DNA of 64,000 nt from Tiliqua scincoides (GCF_035046505.1 NC_089821.1:31296348-31360347), one strand, 5' to 3'. Positions 44,028-55,135 are shown, numbered from the stretch's first letter. A program made the numbers and translations. Notes: generated by a model not told the origin, from the sequence alone.

Positions 44028-45082
44028 CAGATAAAGGGATTTTTGTGAATCACCCATCTCTGATTCACAGAGCCAAAACTGCCATTCTAGGAGGGCTGAA
44101 GACTTTTTGTGGATATGGAAACTGTTTCCTTTTTAAGTCCTCTGTTTTATAAACGACTGAGTGTGCACCCTGTTGGCCTTAATAAGTAAGCTAAATAACC
44201 AATGGTTATGTTATTGCAAGTTGTTTGTTAAAAAAAGAAGAAGCATGCATTAAAATAGTGCCATTTGGTTGAGGATGGGTCAAATTCATGTGTTTGCATG
44301 AATCTTTAAATGTTACCTCGACATGTGCATTTTGGATAAGTTGAATTATCTGAATGCCTAAGCTGGCAGTGTGCTGGTTGCTTGCAGAAGAGATTAAATT
44401 TTGAACCAGGAACTTCTTATTACATGAACTGTGACAGTATCACAACAGGAAGAAAGCACATGCTGAATTTCTTAGTGCTGTTTATAAGCCTGGGTGGAAG
44501 TTTCAGGCTTTGTTGGCCATTCACCTCTTGGCAAATCTGAAATGAACTTGGACTTTGCATCAATAGACTTCATTTTACCACTTCTCTTCCCAGAGAATTA
44601 AATACAGAGAATCCATTCCCATCATTGGTACATTGGTATGTGTAGGAGCTTTTGAGATTTATCTGCATAACAGCTCATTGCAGTACTGCCCCAGAGAAAC
44701 GACTCCTTAGTCAGGTGAATTCACTTCTTCATTGCAATGATAATTGATGCAATCTTCAGGTGTTCTTGTTCTCTCCCACTTAACTTTCCTTGTGGCTGTG
44801 ACATTTGCACTGTTTTATCTTATCTCTAGCCCAATTGCTTTTTTTTTTGCACTTGTAGTGATGGCTTCTGCTGGTGACAGGAAATTCTGCAAGTGTTAAA
44901 TGGGTGGTGTTTTTGTTTTTGAAAGTATCATTAATTAGAGGCCAAGGTGAATGGAATTCTGTCTTCTCTAGCTACTGAATTTGTCCTTCTTAGGTTGAAC
45001 CTTGAAGGGTTAGTACCTGTGATTTGCAGTGTCTTTTAACTTCTCTCCCAGATTGCTCAAAAATATGCCTTTGGGTTTTTAT

Positions 45083-45090
45083 AGTTCTCA
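45083..45090 (+). promoter_or_regulatory. TRAF6: miR-146a/b seed match (8-mer), site 2
   Basis: A second AGTTCTCA, 1.1 kb after the stop codon and before the first AATAAA. Confidence 0.6.
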
Positions 45091-45332
45091 GTGGATGACT
45101 ATCCACAATCACAGTTTTTACATCCTGATCTGATTAGGGTCAAGGGTGTTTCATCTGAGCCTTGTTTGTCCTATAGATGACTATTTTAATATAAGGAAGC
45201 TTTTACATCCTACAGCTCAGATCTTTCCACAGCAGTCGGTGTAGAATGGTGCTAAACTAGAACAGAGATGCCTAGTAAATGTTAATTGACCTGCATATCT
45301 TTTTTGGGACCAGAATGCTGTAATCTTATACA

Positions 45333-45338
45333 AATAAA
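45333..45338 (+). terminator. TRAF6: Candidate TRAF6 poly(A) signal
   Basis: AATAAA followed 10-30 nt later by the GT-rich tgtattggtgctgataagg. Confidence 0.5.
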
Positions 45339-45355
45339 CTCTGATCAAAATGTAT

Positions 45356-47167
45356 TGGTGCTGATAAGGTAGTTTGTACTAACTACAGTTGCAGTAGGTG
45401 CCCATATTAGCACACATTTCTAGAACTGCATAGCCATGGTTACAGATAAATTCAGAATGAGGAATAATTGTGTGGCACTCTCCCATCTGAAAGAATTCGT
45501 TGATCATCACTTTGTGTAAGCAGTACTAAAGGCATCCTTGTTTCTCTGAAGTGGAACCCAAGCAGTATGGGAGAAACCAGTCAACAGCCAATGAGAATAT
45601 AGTAATACTGGGAGTTAGAGGATGTTTTACCTGTTCTTAACCTTTCACGACCATTGGTGCCCATTGGTAATCTCTAGAGTACAGAGTATTTACGAAACAT
45701 TAATAAGAAAATCCAGACAAATTTTGGAGATGCTTTTTGGAACACTGTGAGTTTGAGAATAGCTCTTAAAATACATGTCCCCTTTAAGGATATCATGCAG
45801 TCTGGAATCTGTGCAGCTTCCATTGAAGCCAAAGCCTGTTCTGTTTCAAACATTTAACAGTGTATTGAAGCATCCTGAAGTACAATCACGGTGTATATTC
45901 ACAGTTAAATCTGTGCATGCATGCATGCACATTAAAATGAGTGAAACTGTTAAGGTTTCATCGCCAGCTGGTTTAGGATATCAAATCTTCTAATCCTTTC
46001 AATCTGCCACTGTCTTCCTGTACATCATGGTTTGTTTGCTGCTTTTAACTTATTTCTTTGCAAAGCTGTATAAAAATAATTCTTTCTGATCAAGGACTTC
46101 CTGGATTCTTTTTCAGGCACACTTTTTTTTGCCTGTACTACAAACTGCATCACTCGAAAGAATGACCTGTCTGAAAGCACAGACATTTATGAAGTGCCTT
46201 ATTCTAAGGCACTTAGAATTAAGGTTTATAAACTAGTTTATAAACTAGGAACTGACAGATCCTGCTTTTTGAAAAAAATCTGGTGAAAAGGAATAATATG
46301 GTCGAATATGTTTTCAGTGTCTTGAAAAGACATTGTCTTGTGATGGAAGATGACTTGGCCGGTTGACTTTTTGTTAGAAGACCTAAATCCTACATTAAAT
46401 TGGGACAGCGGCGTTAAAAGTAGCACAAGCCAAGGAGAAATGGGGATGCTGGTGTTGTCATAGTACATGTCTCCCATCAGCATGTCCCTGATACTGGTAT
46501 TGGCTGCTATTCATTGCATTGCATAAGTTTTTACTAACAAATGGCTTGGCAAAAAAGGCAGCCAAGTTCTGTTTTAATTTTTTCTCTTCCAACTGTCCAT
46601 TTGTCAAAGCCTTTGATTTTGGACAGATTCTTGTTACTGTTACTGAACTTTAAGGAAAAAGATCTTTCATTGAATTAGTTTCAAAATAAATTTGTTGCAA
46701 AAACACAGATGAGTAGTCTTGTAGATTTGGATTTTTTCTGCTGCATGTCTTTCGGTTCCCATCTCAGATTCTTTGACTTGCTAGTTCCTCTAATGAATAA
46801 ATTGCTTACTTTGGAATTAGTTGTGTTGAAACAATACTGTTTAATGAAAATGCTTTGGTGTTGCAGTTTAATATTAAAAAAAATTAAATGCACTCTTTGA
46901 GAAATATTTTAATACCATTCTTTTGCACTGACCACCCTACCCTTATATTCATTTTTACAAACTTACTACTTTTTTAGAATGCTTGCATTCTTGCTTCTGG
47001 CTGGCTTTCCTCTTTAATCTGCCTTCATACTCCACCTCCTCTTGTAAGAGAAGCCCAGTGTTCCTCTTCTAGTATCAGTCTTATAGTTTAAACCAATTAA
47101 TCTGTCTCAATTTTGTCTATCTTTTATGTTACCTTTGGGGTTCCTTGCCACCAGACATTTATATGTT
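45356..47167. other. Downstream of TRAF6, no gene recognised
   Basis: May be distal TRAF6 3' UTR. Two more AATAAA hexamers lie at 46,685 and 46,796. No repeat recognised. Confidence 0.5.
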
Positions 47168-47700
47168 CTAGTTCCTGCCGTTCTGTAAGATTATGGAATT
47201 GGGAGATAGCTTTGTAAGGCCATGCAGGCAAACACTCAGCTCAATATTAGAAATCCAGAACTTTAGTACTTTCCATCGGATGACCATCCAGCTTCTGCTT
47301 GAAGACCTCTGGCAAGAGAGAGCCCATCCATCTACAATAACTGGTTCCATTGACTCTCTTATCATTAAGGTATTTCTCCTAATACTCAACTAAAATCGAC
47401 CCTCTTGTATCTTAAGCCATTGGTTCTAGGCCTATCCTCTGTGGCCACTGAAAAAAAATCTTGGCCATTTTCTGTGTAATAGCGCTTCAGGTATTAGGGC
47501 TATTATGTCCCCTTTCAGTCTTCTATTCTCCAGACCTACATATATCCAGTTTGTTCAACGCCTTCTGAGGGAACTTATTTTCTGGATCCTTGAACATCCT
47601 TGTTGCCTTATCTAACTTGTTTGATATATATCTGTATCCTTGTGAAAGTGGAGTGTCCAGAATGGAATATGGTCCTCATGATGTCTGAGTAGTTGGGGGG
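47168..47700 (-). repeat. L2/CR1-type LINE fragment
   Basis: gatgaccatccagcttctgc, cttgaagacctctggcaaga and tgtcccctttcagtcttcta follow the order of a LINE 3' region widespread in reptiles, read on the - strand. It is strongly diverged. Confidence 0.6.
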
Positions 47701-47983
47701 GGGGTGCCTTTAGACTTACCTATTTTTGCATTTCTTTTCTAATGCACTGAGGTAGTTTGAATCAATTCTTTCCTTTCCCTTTCTTTCCCTTATGCACCTT
47801 TTTAGATTTTAAGATTTAGTAGGCCATAAGAAAAGCAGCTTCACAGTTTTATAAAAGATACTTGTCCCACACCATGGAGCAATATTTGAAGCATATCCAT
47901 TGTCTGAGAATTGAAGTGCACGTACATTTCATTGGTTCAGCATGCACACTTGTCAAGACGGCCGCTGCTGGAATCTGTGGAGC

Positions 47984-48053
47984 CTGAATGGAAATTCAGT
48001 CTTTTTCTTTGAGGCTGAGCTTTTCATCACATTATAATGGAGCAGCCATCTCA
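47984..48053 (+). repeat. 70-bp inverted duplicate, left arm
   Basis: Exact reverse complement of 50680-50749, 70 of 70 bases. It starts ctgaatggaaattcagtc and ends ggagcagccatctca. Identity stops abruptly at both edges. Confidence 0.97.
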
Positions 48054-48120
48054 TAACCTTATATAGCCCTGCAGGCAGAGAGCAAAAAAAGTGCCTTTTT
48101 TATTTTACTAAATATGGCCT

Positions 48121-49182
48121 GATTCCAGATCAGATGGAAAGCTCTTCAACCTCTCCAGACTGAGAGCAAAGTCCAAAGTCCAGCTGAAATGTCTGCGTGA
48201 CTTCCTCTTTGCCGACGATGCAGCTATCACTACCCACTCTGCCAAAGATCTCCAGCAGCTCATGGATCGTTTTATCAAGGCCTGCCAAGACTGACAATCA
48301 GCCTGAAGAAAACACAGGTCATGGTTCAGGATGTGAACTCACCTCCCTGCATTACAATCTCTGAGCATGAACTGGAGGTCGTCCATGACTTTGTGTACCT
48401 TGGCTCAACGATCTCCGACACTCTTTCTCTCGATACAGAGCTAAACAAACGCATCGGTAAAGCAGCTACCACGTTTTCCAGACTCACAAAGAGAGTCTGG
48501 TCCAACAAGAAGCTGACGGAACATACCAAGATCCAGGTCTACAGAGCTTGCGTCCTGAGTACACTTCTGTACTGCAGCAAGTCATGGACTCTTCACTCAC
48601 AACAGGAGAGGAAACTGAATGCTTTCCACATGCGCTGCCTCCGACGTATTCTCAGCATCACCTGGCAGGACAAAGTTCCAAACAACGCAGTCCTGGAACG
48701 TGCTGGAATCCCTAGCATGTATGCACTGCTGAAACAGAGACCCCTGCGTTGGCTCGGTCATGTCGTGAGAATAGATGATGGCCGGATCCCAAAGGATCTC
48801 CTCTATGGAGAACTTGTGCAAGGAAAGCGCCCTACAGGTAGACCACAGCTGCGATACAAGGACATCTGCAAGAAGGATCTGAAGGCCTTAGGAGTGGACC
48901 TCAACAAGTGGGAAACCCTGGCCTCTGAGCGGCCCGCTTGGAGGCAGGCTGTGCAACATGGCCTTTCCCAGTTTGAAGAGACACTTGGCCAACAGTCTGA
49001 GGCTAAGAGGCAAAGAAGGAGGGCCCATAGCCAGGGAGATAGACCAGGGACAGACTGCACTTGCTCCCAGTGTGGAAGGGATTGTCACTCCCGAATCGGC
49101 CTTTTCAGCCACACTAGACGCTGTGCCAGAACCACCTTTCAGAGCGCGATACCATAGTCTTTCGAGACTGAAGGTTGCCAAC
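48121..49182 (+). mobile_element. LINE-B, longest copy, with 15-bp target duplication
   Basis: A 5'-truncated LINE of 1,062 bp flanked by the perfect duplication tactaaatatggcct (48106-48120 and 49183-49197). The 5' part encodes CLRDFLFADDAAITTHS, the polymerase FADD box. A small deletion near 48290 shifts the frame. From 48321 an open frame of 278 codons holds YLGSTISDTLSLDTELNKR, LLYCSKSWTLHSQQERKL, WLGHVVRIDDGRIPK and the C-terminal finger CSQCGRDC...HSRIGLFSHTRRC. The stop TAG is 25 nt from the end. The clade looks RTE-like but is unproven. Confidence 0.93.
48321..49157 (+). CDS. LINE-B ORF2 C-terminal part (278 codons, transposon protein)
   Basis: Long open frame downstream of the FADD box. 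It has the thumb region, a conserved RRLRWLGHV-like block (here PLRWLGHVVRIDD), a KRPTGRPQLRYKD basic block and a terminal Cys2-His2-like finger that may bind nucleic acid. The LINE lacks the endonuclease and most of the polymerase, so it cannot act alone. It is a transposon gene, not a host gene. Confidence 0.85.
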   Translation: MVQDVNSPPCITISEHELEVVHDFVYLGSTISDTLSLDTELNKRIGKAATTFSRLTKRVWSNKKLTEHTKIQVYRACVLSTLLYCSKSWTLHSQQERKLNAFHMRCLRRILSITWQDKVPNNAVLERAGIPSMYALLKQRPLRWLGHVVRIDDGRIPKDLLYGELVQGKRPTGRPQLRYKDICKKDLKALGVDLNKWETLASERPAWRQAVQHGLSQFEETLGQQSEAKRQRRRAHSQGDRPGTDCTCSQCGRDCHSRIGLFSHTRRCARTTFQSAIP

Positions 49183-49281
49183 TACTAAATATGGCCTCCC
49201 TTCTGTCTTAACTGTCCCAATGCTTTGTGTTCTACTCCAACTTCAAATAAGCAGGTTAGAATAGTTGGTAACCACATAAAG

Positions 49282-49448
49282 CAGTGGTTCTCAAACTTTT
49301 TCAGCTGGGCCGTTGGCTACGGCTCTCCGTTAGGACTGCAATTCTATGTATATTGTGGGGGGGGGGGGTTTCGTGAGGATTCCGTGGCTCCTCTGGCTGG
49401 TTTCTGCAGCTCCCCAGGGAGCCACGGCTCACAGTCTGGAAACCACTG
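49282..49448. mobile_element. hAT-type MITE, 167 bp
   Basis: Left cagtggttctcaaacttttt; right cagtctggaaaccactg. The flanks (acataaag and cactaacg) match only partly. Contains a 12-base G run. Confidence 0.78.
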
Positions 49449-50095
49449 CACTAACGTATTAGCACCATATCATTTTGGATCTACTGTTTCCTCAGAAATC
49501 AATATATTAATTGACAATTATATTGTAACTAATGTACAAACCTGTATATAATAAACTAATTAAGCTATTATGTTGTTAACTACATTTTTTGTTGCCACCT
49601 GCAAGACAGTTGCATTAGGGATTACAATTCAGATCTCAGCCTGTCTACCTTAATAGGATTTTGGATGTGGTGTTTTCTGACAGCAGCCCCTTCTGAATCT
49701 TGTATGCTTACCCCACACACACTGCACAGCAAACTGGTTTTGCAACTGTAGGACCATCCAGTGCTGAAAATAAGCATGCTGCTCTTGGGCTGACCAGGTA
49801 CTAAACTTCACAATCTTAAGGATTCCTTTTGATGTATGGAGATGTTGTTTTGCATATGGACAAAAGGAGACTACTTATTACTTGCTTAGTGCTACGTGCT
49901 TGTACATCTTTTTTTAGTACATCTTTTGATCATTTTTTTTACTTTTGTTTAAATGACTTACTAAAAAAAACCAAAATAATACTTTATATAATTTTGGTAA
50001 GTCACCACTACAAGATGCATGACAGATCCTAAATGAGGTATTTTATCTTTTACTTTTCACTTTTTTATCTTTTACGGTTCACTTTTATTTATATT
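49449..50095. other. Unassigned, A/T-rich
   Basis: No gene or repeat recognised apart from a tandem ttttatctttta duplication near 50041-50075. Confidence 0.5.
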
Positions 50096-50411
50096 GCCCC
50101 ATTCCTGGATTCCTATCTGACCATCCCCCACCCACTCCTTGCCTCTGTAATTCCCTCCCAGCACTGTTCACAGTAACCAAATATTCTTATTGGAGCAGAA
50201 AAGGTTACCATGAAACCCAGCACTAGTGACAGCTATTTTAGCACAATTGCAAGAACCTGAGCAGGACTGGGACACAATCCCTTGACACCTGAAGGGCTAT
50301 ACCAGATGCCTCCCCCTTTATTTGGTGGTGCTCTGGTCCAGTGGTCTTTAACCTTTTTCATTCCCATAAATTGCTGCAACCCCACTCAACTCCCAAGGTT
50401 GAAGAACACTG
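50096..50411. mobile_element. hAT-type composite MITE, copy 3 (left end lost)
   Basis: Collinear with 23417-23837 (cccagcactagtgacagct, then gcacaattgcaagaac), with the internal left terminus at 50339 and the intact right end aaggttgaagaacactg. Confidence 0.82.
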
Positions 50412-50419
50412 TCCTAGAG

Positions 50420-50670
50420 ATTATTATTATTATTAACAGTATTTATATACCGCTTTTCAACTAAAAGTTCACAAAGCGGTTTACAGAGAAAAATCAAATA
50501 ACTAAATGGCTCCCGGTCCCAAAAGGGCTCACAATCTAAAAAGATGCCAGGGAATACCAGCAGACGGCCACTAGAACAGACAGAGCTGGGGTGAGGTGGG
50601 CCAGTTACTCTCCCCCTGCTAAAAAAAAGGAGCACTCACTTGAATAAGTGCCTCTTACCCAATTAGCAGG
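50420..50670 (-). repeat. SINE-like repeat ending in (TAA)n, copy 2
   Basis: The - strand reads ctaattgggtaagaggcact, then ttagattgtgagcccttttg, then ctgtaaaccgctttgtgaac, ending taataataat. Its 5' side is joined to the 70-bp inverted duplicate at 50680-50749. Confidence 0.85.
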
Positions 50671-50679
50671 GTTAGATTG

Positions 50680-50749
50680 TGAGATGGCTGCTCCATTATA
50701 ATGTGATGAAAAGCTCAGCCTCAAAGAAAAAGACTGAATTTCCATTCAG
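50680..50749 (-). repeat. 70-bp inverted duplicate, right arm
   Basis: Exact reverse complement of 47984-48053. It lies about 10 bp from the 5' end of the SINE-like copy at 50420-50670. Confidence 0.97.
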
Positions 50750-53035
50750 TTTACTATTTCACTGAATCCATGAAAGGGACCCCTCCCCCAGTTGCATACA
50801 GCTGTGCGGGAATAAGGACCTCTTTGTAATCAAGAACTTTGATGTTGCAGGGTGCCAGATCTCACAGAAGCCACTGCATGTGTGTAGGCTTCTTTTCAGT
50901 GGAACTCAAGTATGTCAGGGACAGGGCACTTCTCACATTCACTGAATTTGTGGAAGACAATGCCTGAATGGGACTTAGGGGAAGGCTAACATGCCAACTA
51001 TGTCCATAAATTGAATAATTCCATATACTTTTGCTAGTCATTAGTTGATCAGTGCCCTACTACAGGGCATTTTCAAACCATGGATCATGATGTCTAGGGC
51101 ATTGCAAAGCTCTGAAGAACTACAAATAAAATATTTTTCCACTAGTGATTTGCCTGTCCACCAGATAGTTGTTGCAACTGTGCCTGCTTAACTATATGCT
51201 CTTCCACTCCTGTGCCATATGGAGCACTCCAAGACCACCCCTTCTAGGTGAGGCAAGTGGGCAAGGAGAGCTAGCTTACGCTGGTCCGTCAACTGTGACG
51301 GTGTGTCAGTGTGATGGTGGGGTCAGTAAATTTATAAATTACACAGGCCTACCAAAAAAAAGCCCCTTTCTTAGTTGCCAAGGATGTTTGAACAATTTTA
51401 GGATATTTTGGGGTGTGCTGAATCCAAAACAGGCATCAGTTTTGTCCAATTGGCTCTAGTTGGGGGGGTACAGAATAGCCACCTTATATGCTGATTCAAG
51501 CAGCTTCCTCGTGAGGAAGCCATACTTGAGTCAGCATGTCAGGTGGCTATGCCATACCCCCAAAACTAAAACCATTTGGGCATAACCAATGCCATTTTTT
51601 CATTTGGCACCCCAAATATACCCAAGAAGAGGTCTAACTTTTGTACTGGTCAGTGACCGTAATAAAAGATTCTTCTTCTTCTAGGTCTAACTTTTAAGAT
51701 AGGAACATGTGAATAGGCCTGTGTTATTTTTGGAGTTGTGGTAGCACATTTGGAGAACCCCTGCCCTCCTGCTTTGTTGGCAGCAAAGTTAACCGAATGG
51801 GTGCTTGTCCCTGTGCAATTGTGTATAGATCAGGGGTGTTAAACAAAAGACCTGCAAGTAGGATATGGCCCGTGATAGCTCTTCATATGGCCCACATGGT
51901 AATGTACCACTTTCCCAGCACCACTATCAGCTGCTGAGCTGCAAAATGATGCCTTGGCAGTGGTGAGAGAGCCCAATTATCATGTGGGCTGCCCTTTCAG
52001 CAGTGCCACTTCTACAGAGTTGTCACAGCTGAAAGGCAGACTGCATGATACCTGAGTTCCCAAGTAGTAGCTTATTATCCTATTTTAAAGTCAGCCATGT
52101 GTATGATCCTGTAACAGTGATCCAATTTCTGGCCAGTTCTTTAAATCGTACTTTCTGAACATGTGCCTTTTGAATTTCTGAAGTTGAATTTTTAGCTCAG
52201 AATTATTCTTAATAATTATTATTATTCTTAATTCTTAATAATGGTTTTTGACAGCTGGAGATTGCTTCAATACCAGTACTTGTATAAAAACAAGTCTAAC
52301 ACCAGGGGGCAGTGTTACTCCAGTTTTCAGGCAGTGTTTTCTCTGGGTTTCAAAAGAGAGCTTTGCCACAGAGATGTCCCTGGGGTTGATTTAGCAGCTT
52401 TGAAAGAAAGGTGTTTTAACATGCTGTTCAGTGAGTAAATGGCCGTCCTGTTTAACTAAACCCATGCTTGTTATCAACCATGACATTCCACCTTGCAGTA
52501 CTTGGCCAAGAGACAGTAAGCAGTTAAATTTTAGTTGGTTGCTTTCACATTAAGCCTGTAGGTTTAACCTAATGATAGATGGAACTCCTGATGGAAATGC
52601 AGCTATGGATGGGTTTAGGTTGGCATTACAGCCACAAGGAAGCAACTTCTAAATGCACTTTGTGAATACTACAGGGAACTCTTCAGTAACACTATATCTT
52701 CATCTTGGTTAAGAAGCAATTAAACTTGAACAGATGATGGTTTAGAAGGTGTGTGCATTTATCAAATATTAAAAAGTGGTGAAAATCCTAGTGCCTGAGC
52801 AGAAACATCACAGAAGCAAATGAAGCAGAGAGAGTCAGGCAACCTGAGCTGAATCCTTAAAGCACTGGAACCAAACCGTTGGCATACTTGGCAACATACT
52901 TGGCATACTTGGATACTGGTGCCCTTCAGCCATGCAGGGTGCAGAGCTGGCCAGCAAGCCTTTCCATTCTTTATAAATATGCACCCAAGTTAGAAATGCA
53001 TGTAACGTAAAGCAGATTTGCAGCTTCACTGTTGC
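50750..53035. other. Intergenic DNA, no gene recognised
   Basis: A hAT-like left end, caggggtgttaaac, starts at 51,831, with tggccc repeats behind it like those of the element at 20032-20498; no right end is seen. Other frames are short. Confidence 0.45.
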
Positions 53036-53038
53036 CCA

Positions 53039-53039
<1 letters not shown>

Positions 53040-53093
<54 letters not shown>

Positions 53094-53094
53094 G
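53040..53094. repeat. (TTA)n microsatellite
   Basis: About 18 perfect TTA units. Confidence 0.98.
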
Positions 53095-53274
53095 ATTTTT
53101 GCACAGTCAGACAGGTGTTATCAACTGGTTTGTTTTATCCAGACATCGAGTCCTTCTGAAGGATGCCTGACTTTTATCGTATTTTATAAATACTGTCTGG
53201 GTAGCTCAAAACTCAAATACAGTATACTCAAATATTCAAATACAGTAGCTCAAATACTGTACTGGGAAGAGCAA

Positions 53275-54165
53275 AATGTAAGCTCTTCCCAGTAAAGCTG
53301 CTTTTTTGCAGTTGGTGGATGATAATTTCTGTGGCCCCTATGCTGTTCAGGTTCTTTTCAAGGTATTTTGGAATTGCACTAAGGGCACCAATCACCACTG
53401 TGGTTGGTCTTCTTCTGCCACAGCCTTTCAATATGAAAATCCTTTATATTTTGTTATTTTTTCCAGTTCTTTTTTTTTTTCTACTCTACCATCCCCTGGT
53501 GTTGCTGTATCAATTATTTTGACTTGTTTTTCTCTCTTCTCAATTACACTTTATCTGGTGTCTTCGGTTACCGATGTATATCTATTTGTAGTTGGAAATC
53601 CCATAATATTTTTGTGTCTTCATTCTCAGCAACTTCTTCAATTTTGTGGTCCGGCCATTTTTTGGCCAAAGGCAGTTTGTATTTTTTTTTTTTTACAGAT
53701 GTTCCATTTGCTACCTTGCCATGCCTTTGTCTGTAGTTCATTTGGGCAATCTTTTTACAGCAACTAATTAGGTGGTCCACTGTTTCATCTCTTTCCTTAC
53801 AGGCGGTACTGCTTTTGGGCTTTTTTATTTTTTACTCTTGCTTTTATTGCATTTGTTGTTAATGCCTGTTCTTGTGCAGTCATTACTAGGCCCTCTGTTT
53901 CTTTCTTCAAGTTGCCTGTTTTGAGCCACTGCCAGGTCTTGATGATGTTGGTTTTTCTAGTTATATCTCACAAATATTGTCCATGCAGTGGCTTGTTTTC
54001 CCACTTTTACACTGGGTTCTTTACTTGTTCTTTCTTGTAAGCCTGCAAGTTTCACTGATATTTAATAATGTCTTGTTTTTAACCATTTTAAGTGAATCCT
54101 CTTTGCTACTCTTTATATTTTTCAAGTCCCTTTTTTTCTTCCCCTGCTATTTGATGGACTTACAG
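53275..54165 (-). mobile_element. R2/R4-type LINE 3' end, decayed
   Basis: The - strand encodes, in several frames, LLISCC-type Cys/His text (VDHLISCCKKIAQMNYRQRH), then ENEDTKILWDFQLQID and an RRPD-like start of a restriction-like endonuclease, then VVIGALSAIPKYLEKNL. These follow the C-terminal order of R2/R4-class LINE proteins. Several frame breaks make it an old dead copy. The - strand frame at 53568-53780 is the clearest part. Confidence 0.7.
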
Positions 54166-54189
54166 CTTTTTTCTTCTACCTGAGCTGCG

Positions 54190-55135
54190 AGGGAGATACA
54201 GTGGTGGGCCAAGATCTCCACTTCTGGAAAAAATTAGTGCAGTGAGAGAGTCGTAAGCAAATATGCCAAAGAGATGGTGTCACCAGGGCCCAGCCCTGAT
54301 GGTCAGGAGTTCCTCAGGAGCAGGGGTCTCCTCAGGGGTAGGGGCCTCCTCAGGGGTAAGGCCTGAGTACTACCAGGACTGGAGTCCCAGGCAGGACACC
54401 TACCTGGGAGTAGGGCCTAGTGCCAGCTGGGAGCAGCCACGTGGCCAGAAGGGGTAGAGCTGGCCAAACCCAAGGCTGGCTTCATAAGGAGCTTGGGAAG
54501 CCTAGAGAGAAGTCGTTCCTCTCCAGAGGGGAGTAAGGCCAGAGGGAAGGCCGAAGGGGATAACCACCCCAGCCTAATTGGGAAAAGCCAGAACCCCAAA
54601 GGGGTTGTGCTTACTTCAGCCCTGGAGAGAGGGGGCCGGGAGGGGGATCTCCCAGACCCAGGACCCACCCAGGCCCTGGGGGTGACTCCAGGAGAGCTGG
54701 GGTTCCAGAGACAAGGACTTGCAGCCAACCATACCCAAGGGGGGCCAGCTGATTGAAGGGCAAGCAAAGAGATACCTGGGGTCCTCCTAAGGCCAGCTAG
54801 TCTGACCCCGAACAACAGTGTGGCAGCTCTTGAGAACCCCTACCCCTGGCCAAGAGACACCAGTCGGAGATCTTTGCCTGGAACCGCAAGGGAGCAGGAA
54901 TGGTCGGGGACAGAGTCTATCAGACGACGACAGCACGAGTCTGCATGAAGTATGGTGACCTGTGACGTAACAGGCCCCATGAATGTAAAGCGACTGACGC
55001 AAGTAAACCGTCTGTGTAGAACAGCTGTATCTGCCTCTCGTCCTTTTTTCCGCCGCTGACCAACCCTCAGCGACAGGGTAAGCCCTCCGCGCTCGGTAAC
55101 GCACCCAGGGGCGGGGCCTCCTCCCGCCATGGACA
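54190..55135. repeat. G/C-rich ~950-bp block, possibly an old LTR
   Basis: Long purine-rich, CpG-containing block with no conserved protein frame. It ends in a ...attaca-like edge and resembles repeat rather than exon DNA. An LTR origin is only a guess; it looks like a solitary fossil without coding parts. Confidence 0.3.

Larger units (their letters stand above)
43983..45355 (+). promoter_or_regulatory. TRAF6: TRAF6 3' UTR (proximal poly(A) choice)
   Basis: Follows the stop codon directly and holds no recognised repeat. It contains two AGTTCTCA octamers and an AATAAA at 45,333-45,338, followed by GU-rich DNA. Other AATAAA hexamers at 46,685 and 46,796 could give a longer UTR. Confidence 0.6.

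Noticed and set aside
53306-53767. 153-codon frame on the + strand
   Set aside because: Antisense shadow of the decayed R2/R4-type LINE on the - strand.
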